Counted from the first letter of the stretch, positions 50,711 to 60,180 are shown. The stretch is DNA of 64,000 nucleotides from Tateyamaria sp. Alg231-49 (GCF_900143535.1 NZ_FRFA01000017.1:1-64000), one strand, 5' to 3'. The notes: a model not told the origin generated them from the letters alone. Made by a program: numbers and translations.

Positions 50711-51289
50711 CTATACGTCAAGAACTTTGGCAATCGCTGCTTTCACATCTGCCATTTCGCCCAGGCCGTCGACACCGCTCAACTGACCCTTCGCATAGTA
50801 ATAACCGATCAGCGGAGACGTCTTTTTATAGTACTCCATCAGGCGTACTTTGAGGCTTTCAGCGTTGTCATCCGCGCGCACCGGCTGACCGGCGGCTGCG
50901 GCTTCGGCCGCGCGTCCAACGATGCGGTCAACCAGCACGTCGTCATTCACTTCCAATTCGATCACGGCATCCAGCGTCTGACCTTGCTCTTCCAGCAGCG
51001 CGGACAAAGCGTCGGCTTGGGCCAATGTGCGGGGGAAGCCATCAAAGACAAAGCCGTTGGCTTTGACTGTTTCAAGCTGTTCGCGGATCAGACCGATGAC
51101 GATTTCGTCTGTGACAAGGTCACCGCGCGCCATCACGTCCGCAACGATCTTGCCCATCTCAGAGCCAGAGTCCTTGGCCGCACGCAGCATATCGCCGGTG
51201 GAGAGTTGTACCATACCACGCTCATCGGTGAGAAAGCGCGCTTGTGTTCCTTTGCCCGCACCTGGCGGGCCCAGCAGGATAATGTTCAT
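50711..51289 (-). CDS. adk: Adenylate kinase (short form)
   Basis: A 192-residue adenylate kinase interconverting ATP, AMP and ADP. The P-loop is [13 protein letters not shown], with [13 protein letters not shown] and the AMP site [10 protein letters not shown]. The LID is the short type: only about a dozen residues ([16 protein letters not shown]) replace the roughly 30-residue LID of E. coli-type enzymes, so no zinc site is present. It lies 24 bases after secY, a usual position in alphaproteobacteria. Confidence 0.96.
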   Translation of the reverse strand: MNIILLGPPGAGKGTQARFLTDERGMVQLSTGDMLRAAKDSGSEMGKIVADVMARGDLVTDEIVIGLIREQLETVKANGFVFDGFPRTLAQADALSALLEEQGQTLDAVIELEVNDDVLVDRIVGRAAEAAAAGQPVRADDNAESLKVRLMEYYKKTSPLIGYYYAKGQLSGVDGLGEMADVKAAIAKVLDV

Positions 51290-51313
51290 CTTTGTCCCCC
51301 TCCCGTGCGGGCC

Positions 51314-52678
51314 TTAGCGGCGCACAGGGCTCCGTTTGCGGCGGCCCTTTGAGCCTTTTCCGCGCAACTGTGATTTTTCGATCAGACCTTCGTACTGATG
51401 CGCAAGCAGATGGCTTTGCACCTGCTGGATGGTGTCCATCGTTACCGAAACAACAATCAGCACAGACGTGCCGCCAAAATAAAATGGAATGGCGAACTGA
51501 CCGCGCAGGATTTCAGGCAACAGGCAAACCAGCGCCAGATAACCCGAACCAAGGACCAACACACGGTTGACCACGTATTCCAGATATTCGGCTGTCTTCT
51601 TGCCCGGACGTATTCCGGGAACAAAACCGTTCTGGTTTTTGAGATTGTCGGCCACGTCGTCTGGCTTGAAGCTGACGTTGAACGTGTAGAAATATGCAAA
51701 GAACACGATCATCAGGACGAAGAACGCCAGATAAAGCGGCTGACCGGGACCAAAGTTGGCCAACAGCCAAGACATGATCGGGTTGGTCGAATTGCCCGAA
51801 AACGTGCTGATCGTGATCGGCAACAACAACAGGGACGAGGCAAAGATCGCTGGGATCACGCCTGCTGGGTTCACCTTGACAGGCAGGTTGGACGACCCGC
51901 CATCATAAACCTTCATCCCCACCTGACGGCGCGGATACTGGATGTGGATTTTGCGCAGCGCGCGTTCCATGAACACCACAAACATGATGGTGGCGACCAC
52001 CATCACTAGCACGCCAAGAATAACCGCAGGGCTAATCGCACCGGAGCGGCCCGAGGCAAAGAACTGCGCAATCGCGGCAGGTACTTCGGCAATGATGCCT
52101 ACGAAAATGATCAAAGAGATACCGTTGCCGATGCCGCGTGCAGTAATCTGCTCGCCCAACCACATCAGGAACATGGTGCCACCCACAAGGGTGATCAGGC
52201 AGGCCATGCGGAAGTTCAGGCCCGGATCGGTGACCAGATCACCAGATTCCAGTGACACGGCAAGGCCATAGGCCTGCAAGGTGGCCAGCGCCACAGTGCC
52301 ATACCGGGTGTATTGGTTGATCTTCTTGCGCCCCTGCTCGCCCTCTTTCTTGAGTTGTTCAAGCTGAGGCACCATCGAGGTCAAAAGCTGCACGATGATC
52401 GAGGCCGAGATGTAGGGCATAATGCCGAGGGCAAAGATACCCATACGACCCAGCGCACCACCGGTGAACATCGACACCATACCGCCGATGCCTTGTCCCG
52501 CCTGCTCCATAAACTCGCGCAGGGCGGCGCCATCGATGCCCGGAACCGGGATAAATGTACCAAGGCGGTACACGATCAGCAGACCAAGAGTGAACAGGAT
52601 GCGGTTGCGCAGGTCAGTGGCCTTGCCCAGAGCGCTCCAGCTCGTGTTGGCGGCCATGTTCTCGACGGCAGATACCAT
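51314..52678 (-). CDS. secY: Protein translocase subunit SecY
   Basis: A 454-residue ten-helix channel protein of the Sec translocase. It has TDLRNRILFTLGLLIVYRLGTFIPVPGID at the start, IPYISASIIVQLL and the later NPAGVIPAIFASSLLL. The ATG at 52678 is preferred because AAAGGA lies 10 bases upstream; another ATG at 52657 is possible. It is preceded by rplO after a roughly 117-base spacer and followed by adk. Confidence 0.95.
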   Translation of the reverse strand: MVSAVENMAANTSWSALGKATDLRNRILFTLGLLIVYRLGTFIPVPGIDGAALREFMEQAGQGIGGMVSMFTGGALGRMGIFALGIMPYISASIIVQLLTSMVPQLEQLKKEGEQGRKKINQYTRYGTVALATLQAYGLAVSLESGDLVTDPGLNFRMACLITLVGGTMFLMWLGEQITARGIGNGISLIIFVGIIAEVPAAIAQFFASGRSGAISPAVILGVLVMVVATIMFVVFMERALRKIHIQYPRRQVGMKVYDGGSSNLPVKVNPAGVIPAIFASSLLLLPITISTFSGNSTNPIMSWLLANFGPGQPLYLAFFVLMIVFFAYFYTFNVSFKPDDVADNLKNQNGFVPGIRPGKKTAEYLEYVVNRVLVLGSGYLALVCLLPEILRGQFAIPFYFGGTSVLIVVSVTMDTIQQVQSHLLAHQYEGLIEKSQLRGKGSKGRRKRSPVRR

Positions 52679-52795
52679 GCGGGCGTTGTCCTTTGAACAA
52701 AACACCGCCCATGCCGTTTTCCGGCGGGCGGCGCTATAGAAAACTTGAGGTCTATGTAAGCCGCTGTGACGCGGCTCACAAGGCGTGTTTCAGGC

Positions 52796-53266
52796 TTACT
52801 CGGCCGCCGCTGCAGCAACAGCGAGCTTGCCGCCCGCTTTTTCCACTGCGTCTACAGCGGATTTGGACGCGCCGGTCACCTGCAGATCAACTTTACTTGT
52901 GATCTCGCCTTTGGCCAGAACGCGGATACCGTCCAGCTTACGACGCACTGCACCAGAGGCGATCAATGCATCTTCGGTGATGGCGGATTTCGCATCCAGC
53001 TTGCCTGCATCGATGAATTTCTGGATCAGGCCAAGGTTGATGACGGCGAATGCCTTGCGGTTCGGCTTGTTAAAGCCGCGCTTGGGCAGACGTTGGTACA
53101 AAGGCATTTGGCCACCTTCGTAACCGTTGATGGCCACACCCGAACGGGATTTTTGACCTTTGATACCACGGCCACCCATTTTACCGGTGCCGGAGCCTGG
53201 GCCACGGCCAACGCGTTTGCGTGGTTTGGTTGCGCCAGGATTATCGCGCAGTTCATTCAGTTTCAT
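52796..53266 (-). CDS. rplO: 50S ribosomal protein L15
   Basis: A 156-residue L15 starting [22 protein letters not shown], with the Gly-rich [15 protein letters not shown]. In most bacteria rpmD directly precedes it. Here the next gene upstream is a plus-strand amt, and rpmD is 4.4 kb away. So rplO must be the first gene of a separate transcript (rplO-secY-adk-rpsM-rpsK-rpoA-rplQ) with its own promoter in 53267-53661. Confidence 0.96.
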   Translation of the reverse strand: MKLNELRDNPGATKPRKRVGRGPGSGTGKMGGRGIKGQKSRSGVAINGYEGGQMPLYQRLPKRGFNKPNRKAFAVINLGLIQKFIDAGKLDAKSAITEDALIASGAVRRKLDGIRVLAKGEITSKVDLQVTGASKSAVDAVEKAGGKLAVAAAAAE

Positions 53267-53661
53267 GTCGCTTCTCCTAAGCCGGAAGCACCCCCGAAGC
53301 GGAATGGGTGAACACGGCGTTTCTTGATTTTGATTCTCAGCAGCGCATCGCGCCACCGGGGGCGTATAGACCGCCAAAGGAAGCAGCGCAACAGTTTGGA
53401 ACGCCGGGCATCATCCAGCCTCCCGCGCGCCCCCAAAAGCTCCTCAAACGCCAGCACACAATATAAGCGCGATAGCGTCCGAAGCGGAGTCCCTGAGTTC
53501 GCAGTTTGCACAATTAGTAACCAAAGCAGATGCATTTATGCACATTTTTTCATCATTTGTTGTTTGCTGAAAATTACGGCGCTCATATTTGCCTTTGCCT
53601 CTTTTTCTCGCACCTTAAGCCCGGTTTGTGTCCGCCAGGCTAAATTTGGGAGGAATCTACG
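53267..53661. other. Intergenic region between divergent rplO and amt
   Basis: This 395-base stretch contains no convincing gene. It must hold the promoter of the rplO-secY transcript (minus) and that of amt (plus). AT-rich segments lie around 53460-53470 and 53510-53600. I see no consensus -35/-10 pair good enough to name, and no clear sigma-54 site for amt. GGGAGGA at 53649-53655 is the amt ribosome site. Confidence 0.6.
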
Positions 53662-54843
53662 ATGGTCGGAGCAGATACAGCTTGGATTATTGTCGCAACA
53701 GCGTTGGTACTGTTGATGACGTTGCCGGGGCTTGCGCTCTTTTACGGTGGGCTTGTGCGTTCGCGCAACGTGCTGAGTGTTTTCATGCACTGCTATGCTA
53801 TCGCATGCCTGATGAGCGTGCTTTGGCTGGTGGCGGGCTATTCCATAGCCTTTGGCTCTGGCACTTCGGGGATCTGGGGCGGTCTGGACAAGATGTTCCT
53901 GAACGGCGTGGATGCAGAGTCGCTGTCCGGCACTTTGCCTGAAATCCTGTTCTTTGCCTTCCAAATGACATTTGCGATCATCACGCCAGCGCTGATCGTC
54001 GGGGCCTATGTTGAACGCGTCAGCTTTGGCTTTGTACTCCTCTTCTCCGGCCTCTGGATGCTTCTGTGTTATGCGCCAGTCGTACACTGGGTTTGGGGCG
54101 GTGGCTTTTTGGCAGATGGCGGCATATTTGGCGAAACGGGCCTCAAGGATTTCGCCGGCGGTGTCGTCGTGCACGAAACCGCAGGCATTGCCGCTCTTAT
54201 TTTGGCCGTCATGTTGGGGCCACGCCGGGACGCAACAAAACCACCTCACAACCCAGGATACGTGATGATCGGGGCGGCTCTTTTGTGGGTCGGCTGGTTC
54301 GGCTTTAACGGTGGCTCGCAGCTGGCGGCAGATGGCGGCGCAGCTATGGCGTTGACCGTCACGCATATTTCGGCCGCGACAGCTTCGCTGACATGGGCGC
54401 TTTGGGAACGGATCCGTTATGGAAAAGCATCGCTCGTCGGCATCGTCACCGGCACAATCGCCGGGCTTGCCTCGATCACACCTGCGTCGGGCTTCGTCGG
54501 TCCGGTCGAGGCGCTCATCATCGGTGCCATCGCGGGCATCTTGTGTCAGGAGGCCGTCCGTCTGGTGCGCAATGTGCTCAAAATCGACGACACGCTGGAT
54601 GTGTTCGCCGTCCACGGCGTCGGCGGCATCTTTGGCACACTGATGATCGCCATCTTTGGCGCGGGCAGCTTTGCCGCTCAGGCAGGCAGCCTCGTGATTG
54701 TCGGCGTGTTCTCGGTGGTGGTGACGATCATCATCGCCTTGGTCTGCAAGGCGCTTGTGGGTCTGCGTGTCAGCGCGGATGTCGAACAGGAAGGTCTCGA
54801 TCTGGCTGTTCACGGCGAAAGCGCTTACGACCACAACGGTTAA
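53662..54843 (+). CDS. amt: Ammonium transporter
   Basis: A 393-residue Amt/Rh channel with about 11 membrane helices. Marks are GLALFYGGLVRSRNVLSV, DFAGGVVVHETAGIAAL (first channel His) and FAVHGVGGIFGTL (second channel His). It carries ammonium into the cell across the inner membrane. GGGAGGA precedes the ATG by 6 bases. No glnK gene is next to it, unlike many amt loci. It is the first gene of the segment that splits the ribosomal cluster. Confidence 0.94.
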   Translation: MVGADTAWIIVATALVLLMTLPGLALFYGGLVRSRNVLSVFMHCYAIACLMSVLWLVAGYSIAFGSGTSGIWGGLDKMFLNGVDAESLSGTLPEILFFAFQMTFAIITPALIVGAYVERVSFGFVLLFSGLWMLLCYAPVVHWVWGGGFLADGGIFGETGLKDFAGGVVVHETAGIAALILAVMLGPRRDATKPPHNPGYVMIGAALLWVGWFGFNGGSQLAADGGAAMALTVTHISAATASLTWALWERIRYGKASLVGIVTGTIAGLASITPASGFVGPVEALIIGAIAGILCQEAVRLVRNVLKIDDTLDVFAVHGVGGIFGTLMIAIFGAGSFAAQAGSLVIVGVFSVVVTIIIALVCKALVGLRVSADVEQEGLDLAVHGESAYDHNG

Positions 54844-54850
54844 AACTCTT

Positions 54851-54876
54851 GCGCTCCGATCTATGGGTCGGGGCGC
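54851..54876 (+). terminator. Hairpin after amt
   Basis: A 9-base stem GCGCTCCGA / TCGGGGCGC (one T-G pair) with an 8-base loop lies 7 bases after the amt stop. Only a weak T-containing stretch follows, so it may be a modest terminator for amt. Confidence 0.5.
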
Positions 54877-54894
54877 ACTCTTAGCTTCATCACA

Positions 54895-55145
54895 TGGTGG
54901 ATTGCCTCACTGTGTTGGTGCAAACGGCCGGATCACCGCAGGTTCCTGCTGAAAAGCTCCTCAACTCAGCACATTGGTAGAAATACGTGGTTCAGGCTCT
55001 TTCAAACCTGACTCTCCAACCACAGCATGGCGCTTAATCAACTCAGACGCTCGCGCCTGAGCCATCAGAGATTAAGGATGCTGCCCAAGAGCTAAGCCAA
55101 GGCCCTCAGTGTGGCTTCATCCAACAAACTCGCATCATCTCGTGA
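54895..55145 (-). pseudogene. Decayed copy of the DsbA-fold isomerase gene (C-terminal part)
   Basis: The 606-base gap between amt and the next gene is not empty. On the minus strand it aligns with the 3' half of the DsbA-fold gene at 56123-56776. The best part, 55024-55143, reads RDDASLLDEATLRALA against RDDADLSDEATLAALA in the intact gene, then meets a TAG, a frameshift and further stops. Bases GTGGATTG near 54898 match the intact gene's stop region. The N-terminal half is not recognisable in 55146-55449, where I see nothing else of note. Confidence 0.8.
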
Positions 55146-55449
55146 ACGGACCTCCATGCATCAATGAGCAAGTAGTCCTGCGCTTTTGCCGCCGGGAATG
55201 ACTGTAGGTGGTTGTATAGCAATAGGGTAGCTCACTTCGGCCGCCACGCATTGGCATAAAACACTGTTATGCAAAGAAAATAGGCAGTTTTAAAACTCAC
55301 AAAGGTAAGGAATTCCAGACTCTCTGCCGCGTCCGAATTCTGCGTACAAATGCAGTGAACAGTATCGGTATTTGGCGCAATTTTCGCCTCGCTCGTCATA
55401 TTTTTCTATTTTTTGATGCCCCACATTTGCGAATTCTTGGAGAGACAAA

Positions 55450-56157
55450 TTGCTCGAAGCCATTTTTCAGGAAGATACATTCTGGCGAGTCCTGAGCACC
55501 GAGACGGTGCTGCAATACACAACCTCTGGCAACATATTGCGAACACTTGGCCTCGCCTCGGCCATGCTCAGCATTTATGCCTTTGTCCCCTACATTCGCG
55601 ACACTATCGCACGGCGCACACAGCCACAGCGGGCATCCTGGCTGATCTGGTCTGTGCTGGGTTGCATCGCTTTGGTGTCGCAGATCGTCGAAGGCGCCAC
55701 GTCCTCACTTTGGTTTTCGCTTTTCCAAGTCGGCGGCACGATCACAGTGTTTCTGATCACCTTCCAACGCGGCAGCGGTCCGCTTTTTCGAGAGGGTGAC
55801 ATGAAGGTGCTTGGCGCAGCGGCGGTTGGGCTGATCCTTTGGTCGCTGACCGACAATTCGGTTTACGCATTGGGCACGACGATTGGTATTTCGATGATCG
55901 GTGGCTGGGTTACAGTCAAAAAGGCCTATCTCTTCCCCGAAACCGAAACCATGTCCACATGGGGCTGGTCGCTGTTGGCCTCTGCTCTCGCTATGCTGTC
56001 CGTCGGAGCTTTGAACTGGGTACTTCTCGCCTATCCGCTGTACCTCTTTGTTCTATACAGCGCCATCGCGACGGCCATCCTATTGGGTCGGGCTCGCAAT
56101 GCCCGCGCCAAGGCCTTTCAGTTTAGTCTGGTGAAGGTGCATCAACCGGTGGATTGA
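55450..56157 (+). CDS. Integral membrane protein of unknown function
   Basis: A 235-residue protein with about seven hydrophobic segments. The first half contains IYAFVPYIRDTIARRTQPQRASWLIWS, a pattern (Pro in a helix, basic loop, Arg-Ala-Ser-Trp-Leu) that recalls PQ-loop/SemiSWEET-like small transporters, but I cannot assign it. It starts with TTG at 55450, with GGAGAGA 5 bases upstream. Its 3' end overlaps the convergent DsbA-fold gene by 35 bases. It lies in the segment that splits the ribosomal cluster. Function unknown. Confidence 0.72.
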   Translation: MLEAIFQEDTFWRVLSTETVLQYTTSGNILRTLGLASAMLSIYAFVPYIRDTIARRTQPQRASWLIWSVLGCIALVSQIVEGATSSLWFSLFQVGGTITVFLITFQRGSGPLFREGDMKVLGAAAVGLILWSLTDNSVYALGTTIGISMIGGWVTVKKAYLFPETETMSTWGWSLLASALAMLSVGALNWVLLAYPLYLFVLYSAIATAILLGRARNARAKAFQFSLVKVHQPVD

Positions 56158-56776
56158 CCCACGCACTGCTGGCAAACGGGCGATTGATCGCCCGTTCGAG
56201 CATCTCAAGCCGGTCCTGCCCATAGAACACTTCTCCATCCAGCACATAAGTCGGCGAACCGAGTACGGATGCCTTCAAGGCGGAATCGGCATTGATCGCG
56301 TAGCGCGCAGTCACTTCAGGCGTTCGCGCCAGCGCCATCAGGGCTCCGGCATCATGGCCTAAGGCGTCGGCCAAGGCCGCCAGTGTCGCCTCATCCGACA
56401 AATCCGCATCATCCCGCCAGTGGGCTTGCAGCACCGTATGGGCCATCGCATCCACAACGGCCCCGCGATCCCCCAACGCCATGATCATGCCGCTGGCCAG
56501 CGTATAGTCCGCATCATGAAAGGTCGGGCGAAACGAGACAGCGGGCACATCGCGAAGTTCTGCCCATCGCTCGATCTCGCGACCAAAGAAGTAGTCGACA
56601 TGGGCTTGCGTCCGGGCACGGAAAGGCAAACTGCCCTGCGCCTCAACCACAGGGGAAAGAGGGATGGGGCGGTGCACAAGGGTCAGCCCATGTCTCGCAC
56701 AGATATCCATCACCCGGGCAGAGCCGAGATAGGCAAAGGCGGAGTGGGCGGAATAGTAGTATATGAGTTCGCGCAT
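56123..56776 (-). CDS. DsbA-fold protein, 2-hydroxychromene-2-carboxylate isomerase-like
   Basis: A 217-residue thioredoxin-fold protein with an all-helical insertion, like 2-hydroxychromene-2-carboxylate isomerases and kappa-class glutathione transferases. The N-terminal strand and active site read LIYYYSAHSAFAYLGS: a Ser-Ala-His-Ser stretch replaces the CxxC of DsbA, so it is not an oxidase. SPTYVLDGEVFYGQDRLEML is the conserved cis-Pro and C-terminal part. It probably uses glutathione; the substrate is unknown. A decayed duplicate is present at 54895-55145. Confidence 0.85.
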   Translation of the reverse strand: MRELIYYYSAHSAFAYLGSARVMDICARHGLTLVHRPIPLSPVVEAQGSLPFRARTQAHVDYFFGREIERWAELRDVPAVSFRPTFHDADYTLASGMIMALGDRGAVVDAMAHTVLQAHWRDDADLSDEATLAALADALGHDAGALMALARTPEVTARYAINADSALKASVLGSPTYVLDGEVFYGQDRLEMLERAINRPFASSAWVNPPVDAPSPD

Positions 56777-56860
56777 AGTGTTGAACTTAGTACGCCCTCA
56801 CCACAAAGAAAATCGCCACCGGCATTGATCAATAGGCAGGGTCAGTGTCACCATAGCTTC

Positions 56861-57631
56861 ATGCGTTCATTCCGCACCCCTTTGCCTATTGCCGCCACAC
56901 TGTTTGCGCTTGCACTACCTCTGGCACCTGCCGCACTGCATGGAGCCTCAGGTTGTGCAGCAGACGCGATGCTGGTTTTTGACGGGTCGGCGTCGATGGC
57001 GGAACTCGGGTTCGATACACAGCGCAAGACACGGATTGCCGAGGCACGCGAGGCACTGCGTGACGCGATGCCGGATATCGCACCGGTACGCCGCGTTGGC
57101 CTGCTTACCTATGGTCCGGGTGCCAGTGCGGACAGTTGCAGCAATATCGATTTGCGGTTTGCCCCACGCGACAATGCCGCCAAAGCCATCATTGCCGAGA
57201 TCGATGCGCTTGCGCCCAAGGGATTGACGGCTTTGGCGGAGTCAGTTCGCGCTGCAAGCGATACGTTGCGCGCCACGTCCGGTCCCGGCATCGTCGTACT
57301 CGTCACAGATGGAAACGAAACCTGCGGAGGGCGTCCTTGCGCATTGGGTGCCGCGCTGGCCGCCGAGAGCACAGACCTGACGGTCCACGTGATCGGCTTC
57401 AAGGTCGTGGTCGACTTTTTCAGCTGGGACAATCCGGAGCAACAGGATGTCGGCGCAGGCAATACGGTGGCCAAATGCCTCGCCGACCGCACCGGAGGCC
57501 TGTACGTTTCAACCGAAACTGTGGACGAGTTGGCAGATGCGCTGCGGGTGACGCTGGGCTGTGCATTGATCGGGCAAGCAGACCCAGAAAAAGAAAACGC
57601 CCCGCGATTGCTCGCGAGGCGTCATGTGTAA
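56861..57631 (+). CDS. Secreted von Willebrand factor A domain protein
   Basis: A 256-residue protein with an N-terminal signal peptide (MRSFRTPLPIAATLFALAL, likely cut near LHGASG) and a VWA domain over almost all the rest. The metal-dependent adhesion site is intact: DGSAS at residues 41-45, a Thr in KGLTALAES and Asp in LVTDGNETC. Paired cysteines (about residue 32, NETCGGRPC and the later ones) fit a periplasmic, disulfide-bonded protein. The binding partner is unknown. It ends just before rpmD on the opposite strand. Confidence 0.82.
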   Translation: MRSFRTPLPIAATLFALALPLAPAALHGASGCAADAMLVFDGSASMAELGFDTQRKTRIAEAREALRDAMPDIAPVRRVGLLTYGPGASADSCSNIDLRFAPRDNAAKAIIAEIDALAPKGLTALAESVRAASDTLRATSGPGIVVLVTDGNETCGGRPCALGAALAAESTDLTVHVIGFKVVVDFFSWDNPEQQDVGAGNTVAKCLADRTGGLYVSTETVDELADALRVTLGCALIGQADPEKENAPRLLARRHV

Positions 57632-57638
57632 CTTGGTC

Positions 57639-57659
57639 AGGTGGGCAATCTGCCCGCCT
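57639..57659. terminator. Hairpin between the VWA gene and rpmD
   Basis: AGGTGGGC / GCCCGCCT (one G-T pair, 5-base loop) lies between the two convergent genes, 5 bases beyond the rpmD stop on the minus strand. It could end the upstream half of the ribosomal transcript (rpmC to rpmD) and the VWA transcript. No T-run is seen. Confidence 0.5.
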
Positions 57660-57664
57660 CTGAC

Positions 57665-57853
57665 TTAGCCTTTTTCTTCGATGATCTCGACCATATGCGA
57701 GATTGAATTCACCATGCCGCGCACGGAAGGTGTGTCTTCCAGCTCGCGGGTTTTGTGCATCTTGTTCAGGCCCAGACCGATCAGTGTCGCGCGCTGTTTG
57801 GCGGGGCGACGGATGGGGGAACCGATTTGTTTTACGACAATTGTCTTTGCCAT
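57665..57853 (-). CDS. rpmD: 50S ribosomal protein L30
   Basis: A 62-residue L30 beginning [21 protein letters not shown], with [22 protein letters not shown]. It is the last gene of the rpmC-rpmD transcript here. Its usual downstream neighbour rplO is displaced by 4.4 kb. It lies 5 bases after rpsE. Confidence 0.97.
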   Translation of the reverse strand: MAKTIVVKQIGSPIRRPAKQRATLIGLGLNKMHKTRELEDTPSVRGMVNSISHMVEIIEEKG

Positions 57854-57858
57854 GGGTC

Positions 57859-58434
57859 TCAGGCCTCCTCGGTTGCCGCTTCAGCAGCGGGGGCTTCGTC
57901 GCGCTTGGGCAGGATGTCGGCGACTTTCTTGCCACGACGTTGTGCCACACCACGGGGCGACTGCTCTTTTTTGAGGCCGTCCATGGTTGCGCGGATCATG
58001 TTGTAAGGGTTCTGCGAGCCGATGGACTTGGAAACAACGTCCTTCACACCCAGCATTTCGAACACGGCACGCATTGGACCACCGGCGATGATACCGGTAC
58101 CTTCTGGTGCTGTGCGCATCACGACTTTACCGGCGCCGTGGCGACCTTCCATGTCGTGGTGCAATGTGCGGCCTTCGCGCAGTTGAACGCGGATCATTTG
58201 GCGCTTGGCTTGCTCCGTGGCTTTGCGAATGGCCTCGGGGACCTCTTTCGCTTTACCTTTGCCGAAACCAACGCGACCTTTTTGATCGCCTACGACGACA
58301 AGCGCGGCAAAGCCAAAACGCTTACCACCCTTAACGGTCTTGGACACACGGTTGATCGCGACCAAGCGGTCGGAAAATTCTGGGTTTTCATCCCGGTCGC
58401 GACGAGGGCCGCGGCGGTTTTCACGTTCTGCCAT
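57859..58434 (-). CDS. rpsE: 30S ribosomal protein S5
   Basis: A 191-residue S5. It has the S5 signature [44 protein letters not shown] region, and [23 protein letters not shown]. The C-terminal [15 protein letters not shown] tail is an acidic extension usual in this group. S5 guards decoding accuracy. It follows rplR after a 100-base gap with a hairpin. Confidence 0.97.
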   Translation of the reverse strand: MAERENRRGPRRDRDENPEFSDRLVAINRVSKTVKGGKRFGFAALVVVGDQKGRVGFGKGKAKEVPEAIRKATEQAKRQMIRVQLREGRTLHHDMEGRHGAGKVVMRTAPEGTGIIAGGPMRAVFEMLGVKDVVSKSIGSQNPYNMIRATMDGLKKEQSPRGVAQRRGKKVADILPKRDEAPAAEAATEEA

Positions 58435-58507
58435 GAGAACATCCTTTTTTCAGGTGGCTTTCGCCGTTTGTTTCAATCCAGGTGGGCAGAATGCCCCCGG
58501 ATCATCG

Positions 58508-58527
58508 GAGGGGCGTTGCCGCCCCTC
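58508..58527 (-). repeat. Hairpin in the rplR-rpsE spacer
   Basis: A perfect 8-base inverted repeat GAGGGGCG / CGCCCCTC with loop TTGC lies in the 100-base gap between rplR and rpsE. A similar Gly-Cys-rich spacer motif, AGGTGGGC, recurs here (near 58478), after rpoA and after rpmD. It may be a processing or pausing site. Confidence 0.5.
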
Positions 58528-58534
58528 GCAGACT

Positions 58535-58894
58535 TTAGATTTTCAGACCGCCTTCGCGGGCAGCGTCGGCAACAGCCTTGACCTTCCCATGAAAGAGGAA
58601 GCCGCCGCGGTCGAAGTATGCTTCTTCCACGCCTGCTTTTTTCGCACGCTCGGCGATTGCCGCACCAACTTTGGTGGCGGCTTCGACGTTGTTCTTGCCC
58701 ACAACGCCCAGATCCTTTTCGAGGGTCGAGGCTGCGGCCAATGTCACGCCATTCACATCGTCGATCAGCTGAACGCTGATATTCTTGGACGAGCGGTGCA
58801 CGCTCAGGCGGGGACGCCCAGCGTTGACGCGGCGAAGTTTGTTCCGGACGCGCATACGGCGCTTGAGGAACAACTGTCGTTTTGTGTTTGCCAT
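58535..58894 (-). CDS. rplR: 50S ribosomal protein L18
   Basis: A 119-residue L18 opening [22 protein letters not shown], with [18 protein letters not shown] and the C-terminal [28 protein letters not shown] cut of the family. It binds 5S rRNA. It lies 12 bases after rplF. Confidence 0.97.
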   Translation of the reverse strand: MANTKRQLFLKRRMRVRNKLRRVNAGRPRLSVHRSSKNISVQLIDDVNGVTLAAASTLEKDLGVVGKNNVEAATKVGAAIAERAKKAGVEEAYFDRGGFLFHGKVKAVADAAREGGLKI

Positions 58895-58906
58895 GTTCCT
58901 GGTCCT

Positions 58907-59440
58907 TTACTTCTTCTTGCCTTCCTTACGGAAGATAAATTCGCCTTTATAGCGGATGCCTTTGCCCTTGTAGGGCTCTGGCTTGCGCCACTCGCGGATG
59001 TTAGCAGCCACTTGGCCGACCAACTGCTCGTCGATACCTTCGACGACAATTTCAGTCTGCTTGGGGGCTGTAACAGTCACACCCGCTGGTGGGGTGTAGT
59101 CGACGTCGTGCGACAAACCGAGGTTCAGTTTCAGAGTGTTACCCTGCATGTTGGCACGATAACCAACACCCTGGATTTCCAGCTCTTTCTTGAACCCGTC
59201 CGTGACACCTGTGACCAAGTTCGCAACCATCGTGCGGGACATGCCCCACTGCTGGCGCGCGCGCTTGGATTTGCCACGGGGCGTGATGGTGACGACGTTG
59301 TCTTCAACCGCAAGGGTCACATCGTCGGTCGCTTTGAACGAACGTGTGCCTTTGGGGCCTTTGACTTCGATCTGTTGACCAGAGACTGACGCTGTAACGC
59401 CACTGGGCAGATCGACCGGTTTTTTACCAATACGAGACAT
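58907..59440 (-). CDS. rplF: 50S ribosomal protein L6
   Basis: A 177-residue L6 starting [15 protein letters not shown] at 59440. The ORF is open 22 codons further upstream but enters rpsH, so the MSRIGKKP start is right. The C-terminal signature [18 protein letters not shown] is complete. It binds near the sarcin-ricin loop of 23S rRNA. Confidence 0.97.
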   Translation of the reverse strand: MSRIGKKPVDLPSGVTASVSGQQIEVKGPKGTRSFKATDDVTLAVEDNVVTITPRGKSKRARQQWGMSRTMVANLVTGVTDGFKKELEIQGVGYRANMQGNTLKLNLGLSHDVDYTPPAGVTVTAPKQTEIVVEGIDEQLVGQVAANIREWRKPEPYKGKGIRYKGEFIFRKEGKKK

Positions 59441-59450
59441 CTGCTTCTCC

Positions 59451-59843
59451 TTAGAAGATCGTGCAGAGCACTTCGCCGCCAACGTTTTGGCTCCGTGCAT
59501 TTGCATCCGACATCACACCTTTAGAGGTGGAGACAATCGACACACCCAGGCCCTGACGGACGGATGGGATGTCATTGACGCCCATGTAAACGCGACGACC
59601 GGGTTTGGAGACCCGCTTCAGTTCACGAATAACAGGTTCGCCTTCGTAGTACTTGAGGCTGATCTCGATAGCCGGGTGGCCATCTTCACCCTTGGTTTCT
59701 TCAAAACCACGGATGTAACCTTCGTCCGCCAGCACTTCGAGAACGCGGACACGCAGTTTCGACGCAGGGGTCGAGACCACGGATTTGCCGCGCATCTGGC
59801 TGTTGCGGATGCGGGTGAGCATATCTGCGATAGGATCGGTCAT
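59451..59843 (-). CDS. rpsH: 30S ribosomal protein S8
   Basis: A 130-residue S8 beginning [21 protein letters not shown] and ending [20 protein letters not shown] with CTIF. In E. coli S8 represses the spc operon at the mRNA of rplE/rplX; whether that happens here is not known. It lies 10 bases upstream of rplF and 13 after rpsN. Confidence 0.97.
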   Translation of the reverse strand: MTDPIADMLTRIRNSQMRGKSVVSTPASKLRVRVLEVLADEGYIRGFEETKGEDGHPAIEISLKYYEGEPVIRELKRVSKPGRRVYMGVNDIPSVRQGLGVSIVSTSKGVMSDANARSQNVGGEVLCTIF

Positions 59844-59856
59844 ACTATTCTCTCCC

Positions 59857-60162
59857 TTACCAGCTTGACTTGACCATGCCGGGGATCTGACCGGCAGAGC
59901 CGAGTTCCCGCAGCGCGATCCGGCTAATTTTCAGCTTGCGGTAATACGCATGCGGACGGCCGGTCAGTTGGCAACGATTGTGAAGACGCACGGCAGAGCT
60001 GTTGCGTGGCAGTTTGGCCAGCTTCAGCGATGCGCGAAAACGATCTTCCATCGGTTTGGTTTCGTCACTGATGATTGCTTTGAGCTCCGCACGCTTGGCG
60101 GCGTACTTCTTCACCAGCTTTTCGCGCTTCACTTCGCGCGCGATCATGGATTTTTTAGCCAT
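59857..60162 (-). CDS. rpsN: 30S ribosomal protein S14
   Basis: A 101-residue S14 of the long, zinc-free type, beginning [16 protein letters not shown]. The [19 protein letters not shown] stretch lacks the CxxC zinc pairs of the short paralogue. The C-terminal [18 protein letters not shown] is standard. It lies 18 bases after rplE. Confidence 0.97.
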   Translation of the reverse strand: MAKKSMIAREVKREKLVKKYAAKRAELKAIISDETKPMEDRFRASLKLAKLPRNSSAVRLHNRCQLTGRPHAYYRKLKISRIALRELGSAGQIPGMVKSSW

Positions 60163-60180
60163 ATCTAGTCTCTCCTGCGC

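Noticed and set aside
53536-54834. Minus-strand open frame of 432 codons opposite amt
   Set aside because: The plus strand encodes a full Amt protein with both channel His motifs. The opposite reading is rich in Arg, His, Gln and Asp without family features, a by-product of codon bias.
58340-59389. Plus-strand open frame of 349 codons opposite rplR and rplF
   Set aside because: It lies opposite two certain ribosomal protein genes and shows no independent support.
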